11,997 nt of DNA from Asterionellopsis glacialis (Eukaryota; Bacillariophyta; Plagiogrammaphyceae; Rhaphoneidales; Asterionellopsidaceae). The position numbers and the translations under genes are program-made. Below, one piece after another: positions 7,815 through 11,997 of this stretch. Position 1 is the stretch's first letter. The number at the start of each line of letters is the position of its first letter. The stretch is from NCBI GenBank assembly GCA_014885115.2, contig WKLE02003160.1:1-11997 (forward strand). The letters are read 5' to 3'. The notes below the pieces were generated by a model. The model was not told the DNA's origin. It saw only the letters and a program-made list of their open reading frames with translations, and searched no databases.

Positions 7815-8777
7815 TCAATCCAAATATAATGTTGTCACAAGCATATCTAACTTTTTCGCTTCCTTATTGGCTTCAATGACTGTATCCGAATCATGAAATG
7901 CAAAACTGATGAGTTGATCAGCTTGACTTAATAAGTATGAATTGCATATACGTGACGCCAATTCTAAAGGTAAAGCATCATTTTGTGGCATTTCAATTAC
8001 ATTGGTGACATTTTTCAATAACAAACGACTTTCCAATGGCTGTTTGCTTAAACTTTGTGGTAATACAACGGTTAGTAATTCTTTCTGTTGTTCGCGTCCT
8101 TGTGTTAATCTAAAGCCACTTCCGTATCGTAATGCACCACGTATTGCTGCAGAATGTGTCCCTCCAGCACCTGACGTATATACATGATTTCCAGACAAAA
8201 CTAATGCATAGGCTAATAATTCAATAATTTGTTGATGAAGAAAAGAACAATGACGTGTTCCTAATATACAATACTTTTGTGGTCCCTGTTGTTGAATACT
8301 AGCAATTTGTTTCAAAATAGATGAAACTGAATTTTGTTGTCGTTCTTGGTCCTTTTGCTGTTGCTGTTCAGATGCTGCTGACGATGACAAAGATGAAGAT
8401 TCTGAATTATTCTTCTTTCTGTCTTTTCGTTCCGATTCTTCTTTCTTTTTCCTATTGGGAAGATTGTCAAAGGGATCATAAGTATCTTCTAGATCTTCTT
8501 CCTCCTCCTCATTCGTTTCATCACCACTCTCTTTGTCGTCGCCATCCTCATCGTCGTCTATTTTTTTGGTAAAAAGAATACGACCTGTACTACGATACTC
8601 ACGAATGGGTAATGGACTACCTGATGTTCGTCGTTGTGTTTCGAATGTTGCTGGCACAAGAAAACCTTTGCATGGTAGTATATTTCTGGATAAAAGAAAA
8701 ACATTCACAATAAGCAGTACCAAAGATATCCTTACCACTTTAGTGCTGGTGCGCAAGTCCGACCTTGATGGTGTCAT
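7815..8777 (-). CDS. Plastid-targeted DprA/SLOG-like Rossmann-fold protein, copy 2 (intronless)
   Basis: 320 residues if started at the ATG at 8777. This start puts the hydrophobic core (residues 13-30) and the junction CKGF (F39) near the N-terminus, as a signal peptide requires. In-frame ATGs at 8810 and 8846 are possible but would bury it; farther upstream only non-ATG codons keep the frame open to 8951. A strongly acidic linker (74-100) and a charged, Ser- and Gln-rich one (108-152) precede the domain at 164-320. The domain repeats the DprA-type motifs: CILGTRHCS (170-178), TSGAGGTH and IRGAL (201-216), PQSLSKQP (240-247) and the same LYLD end as copy 1. From QGP to GALR, 49 of 54 residues match copy 1. 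It has a 7-residue insertion after that block (YGSGFRLTQGREQQKELL region) and no intron. The function is as uncertain as for copy 1. Confidence 0.82.
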   Translation of the reverse strand: MTPSRSDLRTSTKVVRISLVLLIVNVFLLSRNILPCKGFLVPATFETQRRTSGSPLPIREYRSTGRILFTKKIDDDEDGDDKESGDETNEEEEEDLEDTYDPFDNLPNRKKKEESERKDRKKNNSESSSLSSSAASEQQQQKDQERQQNSVSSILKQIASIQQQGPQKYCILGTRHCSFLHQQIIELLAYALVLSGNHVYTSGAGGTHSAAIRGALRYGSGFRLTQGREQQKELLTVVLPQSLSKQPLESRLLLKNVTNVIEMPQNDALPLELASRICNSYLLSQADQLISFAFHDSDTVIEANKEAKKLDMLVTTLYLD

Positions 8778-9268
8778 TGCACTCGCTTCATGGCAGGTCT
8801 TGTCTACCATTTTGATATGAAATAGGTGAGATCCTTGCCGTTTCATCTGAAGATTTGAGATGATCGGCTGTAGAGTCCTAACGTACCGGTACGGTAGGAC
8901 TACAGTTGACTGCAGTGGGGGACGAATTGCCCAACAAAATATAGACCACAAGATGAGGAGTGCTAACTATCACACAGACATACAGTTACTCCTCCTTGAT
9001 TTTCTCAGACAAAAAGGTGCATTTCATAATATATTGATATGTACTGTACGGAGAAATGTGTACATGAGATGATTTTATATGTATATAACGAAGCTTTCAG
9101 TATGATAGACAAACAATAAACCAAGCCTGCCTTACTTTTTACGTAAATAATATGAGCGGATAAGAAAAAATAACACGACTGAAAGAAGAATCATGTTCTC
9201 ATCCATTTTGATCGATTGCTTTCTTTATTTTCAAACGTGTACAAATATCAGTCACAACACGTATCAAA
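8778..9268. promoter_or_regulatory. Shared upstream region of DprA/SLOG-like copy 2 (-) and the two-repeat protein (+)
   Basis: 491 bases between divergent starts. It contains the long palindrome at 8874-8901 and an AT-rich TATATGTATATAAC stretch near 9075-9090 that could serve as a TATA-like element for the gene at 9269. Confidence 0.45.
8874..8901. repeat. 28-bp palindrome with a CGTACCGGTACG core
   Basis: The core CGTACCGGTACG (8882-8893) is perfectly self-complementary and is flanked by AGTCCTA (8874-8880) and TAGGACT (8895-8901). Only the pair 8881/8894 is mismatched. With a 2-nt bulge, the symmetry extends to 8868-8905. It lies 97 bases upstream of the chosen start of copy 2, so it may be a dimeric-factor site or, if transcribed, a 5' UTR hairpin. 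Confidence 0.75.
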
Positions 9269-9979
9269 ATGACGACTGAACAACATAGCAACAACATTGA
9301 ACTAGTTGAACTTATGCAATATGCTGCTCTCGGAGCTGGATATATCCAAAAGGAAAACATTTCCAACGTAGATTTCATAACGGAAGGAAGAGCTTACATA
9401 TTCTATTTGAGGCGCATTCTTGCTGTCATCCTGGAAGGAAATGGAGGCACGTATAGGCACCATCAAGAGCGCATCGACCAGATTTACAATCATGTAACTG
9501 GCCGTAAAGGATTGTTTCTAAGACGAGTCACGGAGGACGACGTAACCGACGATCCTGTGTTTTTTACTGGATGGTACAGGGTTCAAGAGCAGGATGAAGC
9601 GAAGTCAACAATCGCTCAGGACCTAGTCGGTCTCGCAGCCGGGTATATCCGAAGTGAAAATATCACCGAAAATGATGTCAAAAGTGAAAGAGGAAGTGGA
9701 GGCAATTACCATCCCGGCAACATAGCATACATAGGCGAGTTGAGGCGCAATATTGATGTCATTAGGCAACAAAATGAAGGGGAGTATCGTTTTGAGACAC
9801 GGCACATAGATCATATTTATAATTTCGTAACTGGCCCCGATAGACAAGGGATGTTTTTGAAGCAAGTGACGGAACACATTGTCATCGACAATCGTGTGGA
9901 CGTTTTTGAATGGTTCAAGATTCAAGAGGAGAGAGTGGTGAGAACAAAAATAGCTACAGCTTACAGAGACCACAAATAA
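9269..9979 (+). CDS. Unrecognised protein built from two internal repeats
   Basis: 236 residues from the ATG at 9269, in an AAAATGAC context. I do not recognise the family. The protein is an internal duplication. Unit 1 (about 19-112) has GAGYIQKENIS, YLRRIL, YRHHQERIDQIYNHVTG, GLFLRRVTE and GWYRVQEQDE. Unit 2 (about 120-222) has AAGYIRSENIT, ELRRNI, YRFETRHIDHIYNFVTG, GMFLKQVTE and EWFKIQEER, with about 10 extra residues after the first motif (RGSGGNYHPG region). Conservation of the same charged and aromatic positions in both units supports a real, selected protein. No signal peptide, membrane helix or catalytic motif is visible, so it is probably soluble and cytosolic or nuclear. Each unit seems mixed helix/strand and ends in an amphipathic W-[FY]-[KR]-[VI]-Q-E stretch. 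No intron is apparent. Confidence 0.65.
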   Translation: MTTEQHSNNIELVELMQYAALGAGYIQKENISNVDFITEGRAYIFYLRRILAVILEGNGGTYRHHQERIDQIYNHVTGRKGLFLRRVTEDDVTDDPVFFTGWYRVQEQDEAKSTIAQDLVGLAAGYIRSENITENDVKSERGSGGNYHPGNIAYIGELRRNIDVIRQQNEGEYRFETRHIDHIYNFVTGPDRQGMFLKQVTEHIVIDNRVDVFEWFKIQEERVVRTKIATAYRDHK

Positions 9980-10000
9980 ATAGCTCCAGTTGACAGAGAC
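9950..10000 (+). repeat. Imperfect direct repeat across the stop codon of the two-repeat gene
   Basis: Two 21-nt units, at 9950-9970 and 9980-10000, match at 18 positions (both begin ATAGCT and end ACAGAGAC). The spacing is exactly 30 nt. The TAA stop at 9977-9979 lies between them, so the second unit is the first nine bases of UTR onward. Confidence 0.7.
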
Positions 10001-10463
10001 AAAAAAACGTATCCAAATAAAAAAAAGACGGAAAAGGGGGAAAAAAATATGTATCTATACATACATTTATTCTTTAGCAGTAGTTACAGTCGCCTGAGAC
10101 GTGAGTGTCCATCGCCTCAATTTTCGACAACTATAAAGCCTCCAATAGGCGCCCATTTGGGTAATTAGTAGTCATTTTTTAAAACTAAGAAGCGAGCCAT
10201 AGAGAGAAATTTTCGTAGATGATGTTCTACTGAGTACCATAATATATAATCTGATGGCCATAGTTGGATACGAGGGGATAGATATAGAGGTTGACATCAC
10301 CAAGGTAGATATTGACCATCCCCAATAAACTCGAGTGGTCCTCAAGAAATGTAGAAAAATAGTTACAGTAATCTGCTGCCTGAAATAATTTGTGGGGTTC
10401 TAAATGTGTATTTCTTTATCTTTAGAGTGTATTTCTTTAATACTACTTACTTATATATTTTAT
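9980..10463. other. Convergent 3' region between the two-repeat gene and the LIN9-like gene
   Basis: 484 bases between facing stop codons. It has A-rich tracts (about 10003-10046) and a perfect 13-nt direct repeat GTGTATTTCTTTA at 10406-10418 and 10427-10439. A 24-codon ATG frame at 10254-10328 has no support. No RNA gene was recognised. Confidence 0.45.
10406..10439. repeat. Perfect 13-nt direct repeat
   Basis: GTGTATTTCTTTA occurs at 10406 and again at 10427, offset 21 nt. It lies just downstream of the LIN9-like stop codon, inside that gene's likely 3' UTR. Confidence 0.75.
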
Positions 10464-11997
10464 TCAGTTCCCACGAATAATCAATTCCGATCGTAATAAA
10501 AACATTGCCTCTTCTAGTTCTCGGAATGCTGCATAGCTGTTGGTTTGCAAGTCTTTGAGCATATTATTATATTGTTGTTGTGGGAAGTTATGGAACTGTG
10601 GAGATAAATTTTCTAATAATTGTGAGTTCAGTACCGTTTTGATGGCATCACCAACCAATGCTGACTGTGCTGTTGTGTCGGTGCCATTCCCAGGTGGGCG
10701 GAGAGAAGCGCAAACGTCCGCTGCAAGCAATAACTGACTAGCGCTCTGAAGGCGACTTTGAAGAAATCGTTGTTGTATCTGTGCTGCAATAGGTAACATA
10801 GTAGTATCGACATTATTACTTTTTGATAGAGCATCAAGAGCAATTGCTTGCGAAGCTGATATACCTCCGTCTTGGAGTGATTGGACCCAGGGATGATAAA
10901 TACCAGAGGACTGACTTGAACCCGTTAGTCCTGCATTTTGACGGATATTTTGTTCCTTTTGAAGCTTTTGTGATATTTCTTCTTCTTGCCGAAGGCTCTT
11001 CGGAGTACCAGCATAGGCCTTGCCATACATGGCTTGCAAATGAGCCATGGCTGGACCGAGGGACTCGTTGGTAAGATTCAGATTTGCGTGAAGCCATGAA
11101 TAGTGTTCTCGAAAACGTTTCATACCGACAGAGTTGATGTTTGGTTCACTTCCGCTACTTGAACATTTTGAATACTCCTCAAACATATCATGGCATCTTT
11201 CCATCGCTTGAAGAAGCATCTTTCTCCGGTTCAGAGCCATCTCGACCAGTCCTATCAGCTGAATGAGCGATTCCTTTTCTGCAACTCGGTTGGCAACATT
11301 TGGATCTGTGTTCACTTCTTGTTTGCTGGCATCTTCTTGCTGACTATTAGCAATTCCATGGTGCGCATGTTCATTTGGCATTGAAGATACTGAGGGAGGA
11401 ACAGGGGTTGTTACAGACTGTTCTCTTTTGAATTTTTCAGTTTCAGAATTATTTTGATCCTTGAAGTAATCGGTCAGTGGCCCATAACTTGTCCCGTACG
11501 CAAGTTGACCTGGATCAGGACGACTACAACGTTGAATGCCATGAATACCACTGCCTGCAGATCCGTCGACAGTATGATTCAAGGCTGGTGCCAAAATGTC
11601 AGGTACACCATGAGTAGCCACGTCTGTATCAGGACAGAATTCACACCCCAACTCCTTGCGTTCAAATTGAACGAGGTACCCCTTCCGTTGGACATCATGT
11701 GCAAGAGCAATGCCACGATGGAGAATTCGTCCTCTTTTGTGATACGCTGTTACTGTCCCACCAACAGTTACAGGTGCTGGTACGTCGTACTTCGGAGGCG
11801 TTTCTGCCGTACCACCACCAGTATCATTCTTAGGAACACCAGCACCGGCGGCTGTGTTAGCTCCTTCAGCACTGCACTTCCGCTGCTTAGATAAGGTTTG
11901 TTGAATGTGCCGAACTTGGTCACGGTGTTCATCAAGTCTATGGAGTTCTTTCTTCAGAAAGCTTTTTGTGAATCGTCCTCTAGGTGGGCGCCGAGCA
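10464..11997 (-). CDS. LIN9: LIN9/ALY-family subunit of a MuvB/DREAM-type complex (N-terminus beyond the window)
   Basis: An open minus-strand frame enters at the right edge and ends with TGA at 10466-10464, giving 510 visible residues. Residues 2-32 (RRPPRGRFTKSFL, then LHRLDEHRDQVR) match the end of the DIRP domain, whose usual form is R-P-R-R-F-S-..-F-L-..-E. Residues 72-121 match the next conserved LIN9 block, with TVTAYHKRGRILHRG, YLVQFERKELGCEF (107-120) corresponding to VQFDRPELGVEF. Residues about 240-325 carry the two conserved helices (LIQLIGLVEMALNRRKMLL and REHYSWLHANLNLTNESLG), the region that in animals pairs with LIN52 and Myb. LIN9/Mip130/ALY proteins scaffold the MuvB core that governs cell-cycle genes in the nucleus. 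The Gly/Thr-rich stretch at 44-66 and the Gln/Ser-rich tail are poorly conserved. There is no ATG in the visible 5' part, so the start lies upstream. Confidence 0.88.
   Translation of the reverse strand, partial: ARRPPRGRFTKSFLKKELHRLDEHRDQVRHIQQTLSKQRKCSAEGANTAAGAGVPKNDTGGGTAETPPKYDVPAPVTVGGTVTAYHKRGRILHRGIALAHDVQRKGYLVQFERKELGCEFCPDTDVATHGVPDILAPALNHTVDGSAGSGIHGIQRCSRPDPGQLAYGTSYGPLTDYFKDQNNSETEKFKREQSVTTPVPPSVSSMPNEHAHHGIANSQQEDASKQEVNTDPNVANRVAEKESLIQLIGLVEMALNRRKMLLQAMERCHDMFEEYSKCSSSGSEPNINSVGMKRFREHYSWLHANLNLTNESLGPAMAHLQAMYGKAYAGTPKSLRQEEEISQKLQKEQNIRQNAGLTGSSQSSGIYHPWVQSLQDGGISASQAIALDALSKSNNVDTTMLPIAAQIQQRFLQSRLQSASQLLLAADVCASLRPPGNGTDTTAQSALVGDAIKTVLNSQLLENLSPQFHNFPQQQYNNMLKDLQTNSYAAFRELEEAMFLLRSELIIRGN

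Noticed and set aside
8778..8951. Longer N-terminus for DprA/SLOG-like copy 2
   Set aside because: The codon at 8951 is TTG, and the ATGs at 8846 and 8810 would put 30 or more residues ahead of what is clearly a signal peptide and presequence.
10254..10328. 24-residue ATG frame rich in Asp and Ile
   Set aside because: Very short, no homologous motif recognised, and inside a convergent 3' region; chance is likely.
11649..11651. Start of the LIN9-like protein at 11651
   Set aside because: This codon is TTG and the frame stays open with conserved LIN9 sequence to the window edge, so it is internal.

Overview
The window looks like nuclear DNA of a photosynthetic stramenopile, most probably a diatom. 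Several products carry bipartite plastid presequences: an ER signal peptide ending in an A-F or G-F junction, as in the 'ASAFAP' motif of secondary red plastids. One has a further twin-arginine thylakoid signal. Two genes have short GT-AG introns (128 and 202 nt). The left edge holds a decayed tyrosine-recombinase ORF of a type I recall as common in diatom genomes. There are no bacterial-style operons, and no rRNA, tRNA or CRISPR was seen.

Layout: (1) 1-1184 holds the decayed recombinase (3-623) and then featureless DNA. (2) Seven genes follow on strictly alternating strands: a PsbP-family lumenal protein (-, 1185-2132); a plastid-targeted DprA/SLOG-like Rossmann protein with one intron (+, 2878-3836); a plastid-targeted inositol-monophosphatase-family enzyme with one intron (-, 4162-5569); an N-terminally anchored SAM methyltransferase (+, 6169-7440); a second, intronless DprA/SLOG-like paralogue (-, 7815-8777); an unrecognised protein made of two internal repeats (+, 9269-9979); and a LIN9/ALY-family MuvB subunit running off the right edge (-, 10464-11997). 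Neighbours therefore alternate between shared upstream regions (2133-2877, 5570-6168, 8778-9268) and facing 3' ends (3837-4161, 7441-7814, 9980-10463).

There is no obvious single pathway. Four of the seven genes appear plastid-directed (PsbP-like, IMPase-like and the two DprA/SLOG-like paralogues). The paralogues are inverted and bracket the IMPase and methyltransferase genes. The points most worth following are this paralogue pair, which differs by an intron at a shared site; the recombinase remnant, whose damage is largely explained by CpG-to-TpG/CpA transitions; and the orphan two-repeat protein at 9269-9979.
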